Shown here in pieces: positions 1-7,409 of a DNA stretch of 23,948 nt. How positions within the stretch are numbered: the stretch's first letter is position 1; each line of letters opens with the position of its first letter. Origin of the DNA: Bacteroidia bacterium. Its GTDB lineage: Bacteria; Bacteroidota; Bacteroidia; Bacteroidales; Prolixibacteraceae. The notes under the pieces were generated by a model. It was given only the letters and a program-made list of their open reading frames with translations. It ran no database searches and was not told where the DNA came from. The stretch covers positions 1-23,948 of the forward strand of contig JANYJT010000043.1 of assembly GCA_025358395.1 (NCBI GenBank), given 5' to 3'. The translations under genes were made by a program, and so were the position numbers.

Positions 1-10
1 ATGGATTAAA

Positions 11-889
11 TTATTTTTTTGGCGCTGAAGGAGTATCCAACAACAAGACAGGCCATACGTTTGGTTTTGGAACGCTTACACCTTTGTTGTTTCCCCGGAA
101 TGCGCCTGACACATCTGCATCCGGGCCATAATAATACATTGGCCATCCTTTGTAGGTTAACTGTTTCATACCAAAAACTGTGATGCTGCTAAACAGTGCT
201 TTATCAAGAATCGACGGAACAACGACTTTGTCCGTTTCGTAGATTGGCCAGGTACCATTGTTGGAAAGATCTGCTTTTGTGTACTTGTTTAGGTTGGCAC
301 TGTCCCTCGCGAAAGCATAAAGCGTGCGACCAGTCAAATCAGTAAAATAAGTAGTTTTCCCAACTCCCTCTATAAAGGTATTAGGAGCTGATTCAACATA
401 ATTCTTACCATCTAATCCTACCAATTGGGTATTGGCCAACATAACGCTGTAGTCAGGTTTTGCAACGAACCATAATTTGTTTACCCCTTCACCTGAAGTT
501 ATGTTTGGATTTTCGCGCACACCACCAGGAGCATAATAATAAAGTGGCCAACCTTTGTATGTTACCTGATTTCCTGTTCCAACATTGATGGTGCCAAAAT
601 CAGCAAAGGCTAATCCCGGAGCCAGTTTGTCCATCGTCAGCGCAGTTACGGTAAAAATCGGCCATGCGGTGGTGCATCCACCAGTACAATTGTCAAGGCC
701 ATTGGCATCCTGCGCAAAGAAATATAAAGCATTTCCAGCTTTATCTGTCAGGTAACTTCCTAATGCAGAAGAATTAGCAAGTTTTATGTCAAAAGGATCC
801 ATGGTATCAGATTTCTTACAATTGGTTAGCATCAATCCTGAAGAGATCACTAAAGCAAGAATTGCAATAGAATATTTTGTTTTCATCAT
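11..889 (-). CDS. Outer-membrane-type lipoprotein with Yx(FWY)xxD secreted repeats (COG4315-like)
   Basis: The 292-residue product begins with a lipoprotein signal ending in LTNC, with the acylated Cys at residue 24 followed by KKSD, which suggests outer-membrane sorting. The mature part is an internally duplicated A-B-A'-B' array. The A units (residues 43-80 and 178-218) carry LYFFAQD and LYAFARD. The B units (109-125 and 244-258) carry YKGWPLYYY and YKGWPMYYYGPD. These fit the secreted repeat family annotated as lipoprotein with Yx(FWY)xxD motif. Unit A has the usual CxGxC pair (C68, C72) before AWP, but A' has lost both cysteines. No biochemical function is established for the family; the setting beside redox genes is suggestive only. 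The second Met is an equally possible start. A terminator separates it from the upstream gene, so it is probably transcribed alone. Confidence 0.85.
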   Translation of the reverse strand: MMKTKYSIAILALVISSGLMLTNCKKSDTMDPFDIKLANSSALGSYLTDKAGNALYFFAQDANGLDNCTGGCTTAWPIFTVTALTMDKLAPGLAFADFGTINVGTGNQVTYKGWPLYYYAPGGVRENPNITSGEGVNKLWFVAKPDYSVMLANTQLVGLDGKNYVESAPNTFIEGVGKTTYFTDLTGRTLYAFARDSANLNKYTKADLSNNGTWPIYETDKVVVPSILDKALFSSITVFGMKQLTYKGWPMYYYGPDADVSGAFRGNNKGVSVPKPNVWPVLLLDTPSAPKK

Positions 890-1045
890 ATTAAATAATT
901 AATTGGTTTTTTTAATTCTTATCAACTCTTAATACGAAACTTTTTTCTATAGGTTTGCAATTTTTGAAAATAATTCTTATTTAGACCACATAAACATAAA
1001 ATTTTTAATGTTTTACTAGACAGATATATAAAAACAAAATTGCAG

Positions 1046-1053
1046 CAAAAATA
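1046..1053 (-). promoter_or_regulatory. Possible -7 element (TATTTTTG) for the lipoprotein gene
   Basis: On the minus strand this reads TATTTTTG, a match to the Bacteroidota -7 consensus TAnnTTTG. No TTG is found at the expected -33 spacing. It lies just downstream of the terminator of the preceding gene, which makes the placement sensible, but the leader would be about 150 nt. Weak call. Confidence 0.25.
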
Positions 1054-1063
1054 GAATGACTGC

Positions 1064-1110
1064 AAAAAAAAGTACGAAGACATTCTGCCGTAGCAGTGTC
1101 TTCGTACTTT
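1064..1110 (-). terminator. Strong intrinsic terminator after the YncE-like gene
   Basis: A perfect 14-bp stem pairs 1069-1082 with 1097-1110. It continues, after a two-base bulge, into a 4-bp stem CTGC/GCAG (1085-1088 and 1093-1096) closed by a CGTA tetraloop. On the minus strand the stem is followed by a run of eight T residues (the A run at 1064-1071). It lies 29 bp beyond the stop of the YncE-like gene and upstream of the lipoprotein gene, so it should separate the two transcripts. Confidence 0.9.
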
Positions 1111-1138
1111 AATTCAAATAAAATTTGAGGTTGATTCT

Positions 1139-2155
1139 TTATTTAACCGGAGCGACTTCAACTACCTTGAATGTTCCCGGTAGGATTGCCGGTCGGCGGT
1201 TGCCCTCCTGCTGAGGTCCGAAATCAGCAGTAGGAAGGTACAGACGATGTGTTCGTTTATCAATAGCAATGGTTCTGGCTCCTTTCAGAGAAATGAGGGT
1301 TTCCAATACTTTATAATTGTCCTTGTCAATTTGCTGCACAACAGTAATGGTCCCTTCACCGTTCGAGCTATATGCCCGCTTCAATCCCGGATCATAAGCT
1401 ACGCCATCACATCTGTCACCGATTGGAAGTGTCGTGACCACTTTCCCTGCAACGGCATCAGAAACGACCATCAATTTGTTGCTGCAAACGCTGAAAAGCC
1501 GGTGCGTTTCATTGTCGAGGGCAAGTCCGCTGGGTTCTTCCCCCGGCGAGATAGACCAACTTCTGGCCACTTTTAAAGTGGTGGTATTGATCTCGCTGAT
1601 CTCACTTTTGTCTTCTATATTGACAAATATTTTTCCATTTCCATCACTTGCCGGAAACTCAGGTTTCCCGCTGAGCGGAATGGTCGCAATAATTTTATTT
1701 TCTTTTGGATCTATTACCGTAGCGCTGGAGCTTCCTCCGTTGAAGGTGAAAAGTTTTTTAGAGAATGGATCGTACAATATGGCATCAGGGTTTTTGCCGG
1801 TTCCAATTATTTTGCCGCTTACCTCGAGTGTGGTTAAATTGAAAACGGTCACCGAACTGTCACGTCCATTGCTGGTAAATCCCTTGTTAAGAGAAGAAAC
1901 AAAGGCGATGCCATGGATCCCATTCGTGTCCGGAATTTTCCCAACCTGCTTGCCGGTTTTCAAATCAACGACGAGGGCCATTGTTCCATGCGAAACATAC
2001 AACTTGCCTGCAGATTCATCGACAGTAAGGTAATCCCATCCACCATCACCTTCGAGCTGAATCTGATTGCTAATTTTGTAATTTGATTGAGCACTAAGCA
2101 TTAGGCAATTACAAAGCAGTACGGTGCAGCCAATCAATGCAATTAACTTGTTCAT
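1139..2155 (-). CDS. Secreted YncE-like beta-propeller protein
   Basis: The 338-residue product has an N-terminal Sec signal (MNKLIALIGC... to LSAQS) and then repeating blades with the pattern of YncE/NHL-type propellers. Recurrent strands include GGWDYLTVDESAGKLYVS, GIHGIAFVSSLNKGFTSN, NPDAILYDPFSKKLFTFN, EPSGLALDNETHRLFSVC and ARTIAIDKRTHRLYLPT. About seven blades can be counted. A longer frame begins 14 codons upstream, but the Met at 2155 directly precedes the hydrophobic signal, so I take it as the start. Such proteins are usually periplasmic or outer-membrane-associated with unknown ligands. The name YncE describes the fold and not the function. It ends just before the strong terminator. 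Confidence 0.85.
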   Translation of the reverse strand: MNKLIALIGCTVLLCNCLMLSAQSNYKISNQIQLEGDGGWDYLTVDESAGKLYVSHGTMALVVDLKTGKQVGKIPDTNGIHGIAFVSSLNKGFTSNGRDSSVTVFNLTTLEVSGKIIGTGKNPDAILYDPFSKKLFTFNGGSSSATVIDPKENKIIATIPLSGKPEFPASDGNGKIFVNIEDKSEISEINTTTLKVARSWSISPGEEPSGLALDNETHRLFSVCSNKLMVVSDAVAGKVVTTLPIGDRCDGVAYDPGLKRAYSSNGEGTITVVQQIDKDNYKVLETLISLKGARTIAIDKRTHRLYLPTADFGPQQEGNRRPAILPGTFKVVEVAPVK

Positions 2156-2246
2156 GAGTTTGATTATTAAAATGTTAATAAAAGTAGATCGGGGCAACGG
2201 GCACGATATATAAGATTTCGGTAAATCCGTTCCTCGCTAAAAGCTT

Positions 2247-2261
2247 CTTGACGACGTATTT
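2247..2261. promoter_or_regulatory. Copy A of a 15-bp motif shared with the redox control region
   Basis: The sequence CTTGACGACGTATTT lies in the divergent spacer between the YncE-like gene and mobA. It matches 14 of 15 bases at 7094-7108, in the divergent spacer between the Rieske and Psr-type operons. It is followed by the palindrome GACATGTC. Crp/Fnr-family sites typically contain TTGA/TTGAC half-sites, and a gene of that family lies between the two copies, so a common operator is a reasonable guess. It is not proven. Confidence 0.35.
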
Positions 2262-2418
2262 GACATGTCTAATCAATATTGGTTTAAGTCAACCTAAAAA
2301 TTAAGGGAAACTAAACTTACCTGAGGTTATAAGGAATCCAAAAGAATAAGCTTTATTCTGAATTCCGCTAAAGCAAATTTTGTTAACATTACCGGCAAAT
2401 TTAAAAATCATTTTGTCA

Positions 2419-2985
2419 ATGTTGCTGACTGGAATTATTTTGGCAGGAGGTAAAAGCAGCCGCATGGGGCAGGAAAAAGGTCTTATCAATTTCCGCGGTA
2501 AGCCTTTAATACAAAATGGAATTGAGTTGCTAGCCAAATTTACGGATAGGATATTGATCAGTTCCAATAACTCTGACTACCGACATTTCGGATATGAAAT
2601 GGTGCCTGATGTTTGCTCCGGACTTGGACCGGCAGCAGGTTTAGCCGCCACCCTATCTTGTTCAGAAACAACCTGGAATATCGTGATTGCATGTGATCTT
2701 CCATTCCTTGAAGCTGAGCTAATTGATCAAATGCTGGAAAAAACGAATGGCAATCAAGCCGTCATTCCTGTTCACAAGGGAGTTATGGAACCTTTGGCCG
2801 GTCTCTATCGCCGCGAACTGGTGACGATCTTTGAAGAGGCGATATCATGCGAAAATTTCGCAATGCACAAGATCCTATCCAATTGCAGGGTGCATTATTT
2901 CGAAACAAGTCGGCTGCTGGAAAAGTATCCGAATTTGTTCTCGAATTTCAACACACCTGAAGAGATGCAATCATTTAACGATTAG
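2419..2985 (+). CDS. mobA: Molybdenum cofactor guanylyltransferase MobA
   Basis: This cytoplasmic enzyme transfers GMP from GTP to molybdopterin to make the guanine dinucleotide cofactor used by DMSO-reductase-family enzymes. The N-terminus has the nucleotide-binding signature GIILAGGKSSRMGQEKG (residues 5-21). Further along are the metal-site region IVIACDLPFL and the EPLAGLYRREL segment typical of MobA. The 188-residue length fits the family. An in-frame Met lies 13 codons upstream, but the Met at 2419 places the signature at the usual distance from the N-terminus. No clear Shine-Dalgarno is present. It probably serves the Psr-type molybdoenzyme encoded at 7410-9641, which needs bis-MGD. 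No other cofactor-synthesis genes are in the window. Confidence 0.92.
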   Translation: MLLTGIILAGGKSSRMGQEKGLINFRGKPLIQNGIELLAKFTDRILISSNNSDYRHFGYEMVPDVCSGLGPAAGLAATLSCSETTWNIVIACDLPFLEAELIDQMLEKTNGNQAVIPVHKGVMEPLAGLYRRELVTIFEEAISCENFAMHKILSNCRVHYFETSRLLEKYPNLFSNFNTPEEMQSFND

Positions 2986-3016
2986 TTGATGACAGGGATT
3001 CCCGGCTTCCATTGCA

Positions 3017-3033
3017 CATGAACCGGCTTCATG
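3017..3033. terminator. Short hairpin between convergent mobA and crp-like genes
   Basis: A perfect 6-bp stem CATGAA/TTCATG with loop CCGGC lies in the 66-bp spacer between two converging genes. The plus side is followed by ATAAAAATG and not by a U-run, so it is at best a weak or factor-assisted transcription end. Confidence 0.25.
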
Positions 3034-3051
3034 ATAAAAATGGGCATGGAT

Positions 3052-3756
3052 TTAACCGAAATTGCTTATTCGCTCCAATCGATTGATATCCAGTAGCTCG
3101 ATTTTTTTGCAATTCATTCCTATCAATCCGTCGTCTTTGAATTCTTTCATCATACGGATAACACTTTCAGTAGACATGCCTGTTAAATCACCCAGATCGG
3201 CACGCGAAAGTGGCAGATCAAATGCAGTGGATTTAAATATCCGGTGTGATAAACAAAGTAAGATATCTGCCAGTCGTCCATGCAGTTGTTTCTGTGTCAA
3301 GGAAAAAAACCGACCATAAATCTGTGCTGTACTTTCATTCAACAGGTTGATGATGCGGTAGGAGAAATTGGAATTCTGTTTTAAAAGTTGTCTGAATACC
3401 TGAATATCAATCATTCTAACCTTAGAATCCATATAAGTCGCAATTGAGTAAGGGAATTTATTGTTCCCTTCAAAAACGGAGGATAAGCCAAGCAAGCTAT
3501 TTTTCGTCGATAAAGTCAGAATCAAAATATTTTTCTTCTCCTCGAGGTAAACCTTCACCAATCCTTCTTCCAGGAAATAGATATGCGACGCAAAAGCGCC
3601 CAATTTGCATACGGTCTCTCCCTTTTTAAAGTTGATACTTACCGAATGTTCCTCGATTAGTAGTTTCTCATCTTCTGTCAGTAAATCATACCAACTCTGT
3701 TCAAATTCAAAAACGGAGCAATGGCTGATTCCTTTTGATTCACTTAAGCGATCCAT
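3052..3756 (-). CDS. Crp/Fnr-family transcriptional regulator
   Basis: The 234-residue protein has an N-terminal cyclic-nucleotide-binding-type beta-roll (about residues 30-125; FKKGETVCKLGAFASHIYFLEEGLVKVY) and a dimerisation helix (about 130-165). A C-terminal Crp-type winged helix follows (about 175-230), with DLPLSRADLGDLTGMSTESVIRMMKEF as helix-turn-helix. The Fnr-style cluster of N-terminal cysteines is absent; the few cysteines are scattered, so a [4Fe-4S] oxygen sensor is not indicated. The ligand is unknown. It lies downstream of the cytochrome b/multiheme gene on the same strand but has its own promoter in the 98-bp gap. It is the only dedicated transcription factor near the redox operons, so it is a plausible regulator of them; this is inference from position. 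Confidence 0.88.
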   Translation of the reverse strand: MDRLSESKGISHCSVFEFEQSWYDLLTEDEKLLIEEHSVSINFKKGETVCKLGAFASHIYFLEEGLVKVYLEEKKNILILTLSTKNSLLGLSSVFEGNNKFPYSIATYMDSKVRMIDIQVFRQLLKQNSNFSYRIINLLNESTAQIYGRFFSLTQKQLHGRLADILLCLSHRIFKSTAFDLPLSRADLGDLTGMSTESVIRMMKEFKDDGLIGMNCKKIELLDINRLERISNFG

Positions 3757-3815
3757 TTTGGTGCAAAATATATCAACGGTCAGAAAAAAAACCGTCGGAG
3801 ATCATTATTCATGGT

Positions 3816-3845
3816 CAAAAATAGCTTTTATCCTTGCAACTGCAA
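3816..3845 (-). promoter_or_regulatory. Promoter of the Crp/Fnr-family gene
   Basis: On the minus strand a TTG (3845-3843) is followed after 19 bases by TATTTTTG (3823-3816), matching the Bacteroidota -33 TTG / -7 TAnnTTTG arrangement. The expected start site is about 50 nt before the ATG at 3756. The element lies just past the stop codon of the cytochrome gene, giving the regulator independent expression. Confidence 0.55.
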
Positions 3846-3854
3846 CATGATTTG

Positions 3855-6557
3855 TTACCAATCAGGCAAAATGCAATGTGCGGTGCACTTCTTTTTTGTA
3901 AGTTCAAAGTCGGACAATGCGCGTTCCATCACGACTGATTTGTCATCGTGGCATGTCAGACAACTTCCCGCTTCAAGGATCCTTTTTTGCTCTTTAACCG
4001 TGAAAGGCCTCAGATCTTTCATGGCCGAATAAGGACTCTTTCCCTCTTTCAGGAATCCGATCCAGGCATCTTCCGGTAGAAGATCATTTTCGTTGAGGGC
4101 AAATCGCGGCTTAAATTCCCACCTTCCGGTTTTTCCTGAAACGCGGTATTCCAGTGCACCTCTGCCAAACCCAATTGCCAGCGGATTGTTGTGGCAGGAC
4201 TTACAACCGCGAACTTCACGTTGGGTCGTGTGTCCTGAGGCAGCTGTGTAAAGCCTGTGAAAGCTTTTTCCTTTACCAGGCTCAAATGATTCCTTGTCGA
4301 TGGTCAGGATCATTCCGGGCATCGCGGTGACCACTTTGCTTTCAGATTTTTCACTGATTCCCAGCACAGGAGGTTCCGCAAAGCACTTGCCGGCATATTC
4401 CACCCAGGCACCTTTGGTTGCCTCTCCGGTTAAGAGATCAAATCCGGAGGTACCCTTTTCATAACCATTGTGGCAACCTATGCATTGAGGAACCCAGGCG
4501 GAGTGACACGATTCACAACTTAGGCGATCATGTCCTTTCCCCTTGCTGCAAGATGGAGAGATTGGTTTTGAAGGATGATTTTTTTTGTTGAGTTTATCGA
4601 TAAGTGTGATATGACCTAAAGAATCGACACTTGTATTTAATAGGGGTCGACTACCTTTTCGCGTAACCAGGATCCTGCTCTTTGGATCAGACTTTCTAAG
4701 CCAGGTAATCATTTGTGATTCGCGGTCAGAGAGCTTTCCGGCAACAACAGTATTAGGCTTTCCATTCGGATGACAGTCCAGACACTGCACCTTCACGGCA
4801 TCTTCCTCGCGAATTTGGTGTTTCCCATCTCCCATGATTTCATATGAATTATGACAGTCGATACAAGCCATCCCCTTCTTGTGATGAATATCTTCCTGTA
4901 CATATTCCAACAGTCGCTTGTCGGGTAACATTTTGAAATGAAGGGAATCATAGGCTTCCGCTGCACTGGCGGTCGATTCATTCCAACCTTCATAATTGAG
5001 CGATATCCGGCCCGACCGGCTATGGCAGCTTTTGCATCTGTCGTCGGATACCTGAATATCAATTGTGGGATGAATTTCTTCCTGTTCAGCTGATGATCCT
5101 GATGCCATTCGTTTCATGCTTTCCGAAGCATCTTTGGTGTAGCGCAGATGACAGGCATTGCATCCGCCACCCCGTTCAAGCCAGTCGGCATTTCCGGTTT
5201 TGATCTTCTCATTTCCCAGGTGACAGCCGGCACAGAGGTTTCGAAGATGCGTATCGCCGGATGTGTATCCAAGATTCTTTATATGGAAAGTGTCGTCTAA
5301 AGATTTGGTCTCCTGAAATATATATTTATCGACAGCAATAATCCCGTTTTGCGTCGTCATCAAAGATTGAAGCATTCTTCCGGCAATTTCCCGGTGGCAG
5401 TTCTGAGTCCCGCAGGTTTGCATGACATTGGAAAAATTACCGGGAATTTTAATCATATTCCGATGTGATCCGGATTTTTCCGAAGCGAATGGATCTCCTC
5501 CGTGGCAGGCGATACAACCGATAATCATCGGATTGTGCGAATCTGACAGACCCTTCATCTGGCTGTGGCACAGCAAACAACTTTCCGGTTTTTGATTTTC
5601 AGGCAATAAAATCCTGATTTTTTCCTGCAATAAATTCACAGGATCAAAAATCAACATGGGCTCACTTGTGGAGACATTTTCTTTCCCATTCTTCCATTCC
5701 CAGTTTTCTCCCCTGAAAACCAAAACGAGAAGTGTAACCATAAAATATGCCAGACCGCCGGCGAACATGACTCTTTTAGCATATTTGCGTCCAACCGAAG
5801 GAATTACAGGAAGAAAGAACAGCACGGCCATCGAGCTTAGCAGTATGATGACAACGTACTGCGGATGACTAATCCAATGCAACATCTCCTGAATTCCAAC
5901 AAAGAACCAGGGACCCTTGAGCTGGTAACTATCAGCAAGTCCCAGAGGAGCCCTGAAAAAAATGCTGATGAGTATGAGTACCATCGACACCACGACCATG
6001 GTCTTAAGTTTTGGCCAGATTCTTTTTACGTGCTCATAAACTGCAATCAACAGAAAGATCGTTCCAGTAGCAATGTGCTGAACGTAAACAACCAGCCAAT
6101 GCTCTTCTGTGCCTGAGAATGCAGTTCTCAACATATTACCAATCAGAGGAATCGATTCGAACAGTGAAGACATGATTCTTCTTGCCTGAAGTCCGGCAGC
6201 ATCCCCTTTTAGAATAAAACCGGAAAGCATCTCGTAGCACAAAACGACCAAAGCAAGGCACAGGATAAACCAGGTTCGCCTGCTCTTGATATTCGTTTCA
6301 GTTGATTTACTTAAGTGATCGTATAGATGAACCAAAACGGAAATGAATAAAAGCTGTGCGCTCCAGTAATGAAAATTTCTGACAAACCAACCTGCATTGT
6401 CGAAAAGAAGAAGTTCGAAAACGGATTGGTAAGCCCTGTTAAAATCATATGGAATAGAGAGCAGAACCCCGCTTATTGCGCACAATAACAAGGAAGATGT
6501 TGCAACCCAACCGGCAGAATCCGGAAATTCCAACTTTCGAAGTTTGTGCCAATCCAT
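3855..6557 (-). CDS. Cytochrome b (b6-type) fused to a dodecaheme cytochrome c
   Basis: This 900-residue fusion has about seven or eight membrane helices within residues 15-282 and a long extracytoplasmic heme domain after that. Helices near 62-82 and 155-178 carry the heme b ligand pairs H63/H77 and H161/H176. Their spacing of 13 and 14 intervening residues is the b6 type. PWFF (216-219) sits where the quinol-site PEWY motif is expected. The soluble part has eleven CxxCH motifs, at C327, C348, C442, C466, C508, C565, C592, C681, C692, C785 and C866. One CX4CH (C382-H388) brings the total to twelve c hemes. The Rieske gene lies 35 bp upstream, so the pair probably forms a membrane quinol or quinone oxidoreductase passing electrons along the heme chain. 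The closing CTAHC is not a heme motif. The exact redox partner is unknown. Confidence 0.9.
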   Translation of the reverse strand: MDWHKLRKLEFPDSAGWVATSSLLLCAISGVLLSIPYDFNRAYQSVFELLLFDNAGWFVRNFHYWSAQLLFISVLVHLYDHLSKSTETNIKSRRTWFILCLALVVLCYEMLSGFILKGDAAGLQARRIMSSLFESIPLIGNMLRTAFSGTEEHWLVVYVQHIATGTIFLLIAVYEHVKRIWPKLKTMVVVSMVLILISIFFRAPLGLADSYQLKGPWFFVGIQEMLHWISHPQYVVIILLSSMAVLFFLPVIPSVGRKYAKRVMFAGGLAYFMVTLLVLVFRGENWEWKNGKENVSTSEPMLIFDPVNLLQEKIRILLPENQKPESCLLCHSQMKGLSDSHNPMIIGCIACHGGDPFASEKSGSHRNMIKIPGNFSNVMQTCGTQNCHREIAGRMLQSLMTTQNGIIAVDKYIFQETKSLDDTFHIKNLGYTSGDTHLRNLCAGCHLGNEKIKTGNADWLERGGGCNACHLRYTKDASESMKRMASGSSAEQEEIHPTIDIQVSDDRCKSCHSRSGRISLNYEGWNESTASAAEAYDSLHFKMLPDKRLLEYVQEDIHHKKGMACIDCHNSYEIMGDGKHQIREEDAVKVQCLDCHPNGKPNTVVAGKLSDRESQMITWLRKSDPKSRILVTRKGSRPLLNTSVDSLGHITLIDKLNKKNHPSKPISPSCSKGKGHDRLSCESCHSAWVPQCIGCHNGYEKGTSGFDLLTGEATKGAWVEYAGKCFAEPPVLGISEKSESKVVTAMPGMILTIDKESFEPGKGKSFHRLYTAASGHTTQREVRGCKSCHNNPLAIGFGRGALEYRVSGKTGRWEFKPRFALNENDLLPEDAWIGFLKEGKSPYSAMKDLRPFTVKEQKRILEAGSCLTCHDDKSVVMERALSDFELTKKKCTAHCILPDW

Positions 6558-6592
6558 GTTTCGTTTCCAGAAGGAATTATTAAGTTACTCAA

Positions 6593-6997
6593 TTACATTT
6601 TTACAATCCACTGACCGGATTTGGGGTCAAATTTGCAGTCAAGCTTTTTTAGCGGCATGTAAGCCGGACCCCTTAATGGAATGCCGGTTGACGCCTCAAA
6701 TTGAGACCCATGGCAGCTGCATTGAAGTACAGAAATATTTGTTTTGCCAATCCGGCATCCTGCATGGGTACAAGTGGTCGAAAAGGCTGTTACCGTCTTT
6801 TCAGTTCGAAAAAGATAATACTTTCCGAAGTAACTTAAACCTATTGGAACATCATCGGCGTGTCTGAATTCCGGTTGACTTTCCTTTTTGAACTGAAATT
6901 CGTCCATTCGATACCATATCCACAAGAACAAACTTGTGATAACTCCTGCCAGCAAACGCAAGAATGATTTTCGGGATATCGAATTGGCTTTTCTCAT
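6593..6997 (-). CDS. Rieske [2Fe-2S] protein, membrane-anchored
   Basis: The 134-residue protein contains both Rieske boxes: CTHAGC (C76, H78, C81) and CSCHGSQFE (C93, C95, H96). The cluster ligands are therefore C76, H78, C93 and H96, with C81 and C95 as the structural disulfide of the high-potential bc-type class. A single hydrophobic segment (about residues 13-29) anchors it. It is preceded by SRKSFLRLL, which resembles a Tat signal with RK in place of RR, consistent with the Tat export known for Rieske proteins. It is the first gene of a two-gene operon with the cytochrome b/multiheme fusion and presumably accepts electrons from quinol at that cytochrome b. The small size suggests a minimal Rieske fold. 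Confidence 0.93.
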   Translation of the reverse strand: MRKANSISRKSFLRLLAGVITSLFLWIWYRMDEFQFKKESQPEFRHADDVPIGLSYFGKYYLFRTEKTVTAFSTTCTHAGCRIGKTNISVLQCSCHGSQFEASTGIPLRGPAYMPLKKLDCKFDPKSGQWIVKM

Positions 6998-7018
6998 CTT
7001 TTAGGGTATTCGGAAATT

Positions 7019-7026
7019 CAAAGCTA
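7019..7026 (-). promoter_or_regulatory. Possible -7 element for the Rieske-cytochrome operon
   Basis: The minus strand reads TAGCTTTG, matching TAnnTTTG, 21 bp before the Rieske start codon. No TTG lies at the -33 spacing, so an activator may be needed or the match may be chance. Confidence 0.3.
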
Positions 7027-7093
7027 CGACATTTTAAATCTGTCGTGAGAGAAGCTAAATTTCAAAAAATGCTTTGCGTCATGTTTTTATATG

Positions 7094-7108
7094 CTTGACG
7101 ACATATTT
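7094..7108. promoter_or_regulatory. Copy B of the shared 15-bp motif
   Basis: CTTGACGACATATTT differs from the copy at 2247-2261 by one base. It sits about 100 bp before the Rieske gene, in the control region shared with the Psr-type operon. A candidate site for the Crp/Fnr-family regulator, by inference only. Confidence 0.35.
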
Positions 7109-7127
7109 TAAAGTGATAACTTTATTA

Positions 7128-7164
7128 ATAATGTATGCATTTGATTTTCAAATGTATACATTAT
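7128..7164. repeat. Long inverted repeat (17-bp stem, TTT loop) between divergent operons
   Basis: Bases 7128-7144 pair with 7148-7164 through 16 Watson-Crick pairs and one G-T pair (7137/7155), leaving a three-base loop. In addition GTGATAA at 7113-7119 is complementary to TTATCAC at 7161-7167, so an alternative extended pairing exists. There is no T-run after it on either strand, which argues against an ordinary terminator. It could be an operator dyad or a transcript structure. Confidence 0.75.
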
Positions 7165-7242
7165 CACCGCCAGTTAATTATCAATTTATGAAAAATCGTA
7201 TAATGCTGTGAATTAATATGTTATAAATTTCAATTGTAATTG

Positions 7243-7265
7243 ATTTAATCGCGAAACGATTAAAT
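7243..7265. repeat. Perfect 9-bp inverted repeat upstream of the Psr-type operon
   Basis: ATTTAATCG (7243-7251) and CGATTAAAT (7257-7265) flank CGAAA. The dyad lies 45 bp upstream of the -33 element of the psrA-like promoter, a usual distance for an activator site. Confidence 0.55.
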
Positions 7266-7309
7266 TACTGATTTTCTGCACTTTACAAATAGTCGAATAT
7301 TTTGATCCA

Positions 7310-7341
7310 TTTGTTAATCAGCTTAATCCCACTTACTTTTG
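7310..7341 (+). promoter_or_regulatory. Bacteroidota-type promoter of the Psr-type operon
   Basis: TTTG (7310-7313), a spacer of 20 bases and TACTTTTG (7334-7341) match the -33/-7 consensus exactly. Transcription would start near 7348, giving a leader of about 60 nt before the ATG at 7410. Confidence 0.65.
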
Positions 7342-7409
7342 GATTGAATTGTCCATTTTAAGACTCATCAGATCCTGAAATTTTACAGAAAACTCTAAAT
7401 ATCAGCAGA

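Larger units (their letters stand above)
6998..7409. other. 412-bp divergent control region between the two redox operons
   Basis: No gene is visible here on either strand. The AT-rich region holds a possible minus-strand -7 element (7019-7026), the shared 15-bp motif (7094-7108) and a 17-bp-stem hairpin (7128-7164). It also holds a second 9-bp inverted repeat (7243-7265) and a good plus-strand promoter (7310-7341). The density of dyads suggests tight control of both operons. Confidence 0.7.

Noticed and set aside
1434..2033. Long open frame on the plus strand opposite the YncE-like gene
   Set aside because: The frame is an antisense shadow: it has no recognisable domain, and the minus strand has a signal peptide and clear propeller repeats.
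3052..3756. Calling the regulator FNR (an oxygen-sensing [4Fe-4S] protein)
   Set aside because: The N-terminal cysteine cluster required by FNR is missing.
3776..3795. ACGGT...ACCGT dyad upstream of the Crp-like gene
   Set aside because: The stem is only 5 bp with a 10-base A-rich loop and lies within the leader; too weak to call a terminator or operator.
3861..3890. CTAHC near the C-terminus of the multiheme fusion as a thirteenth heme site
   Set aside because: It lacks the CxxCH order (His comes before the second Cys), so it is not a heme c attachment motif.
4530..4550. CSKGKGH in the multiheme fusion as a heme motif
   Set aside because: There is only one Cys before the His; it does not fit CxxCH or CX4CH.
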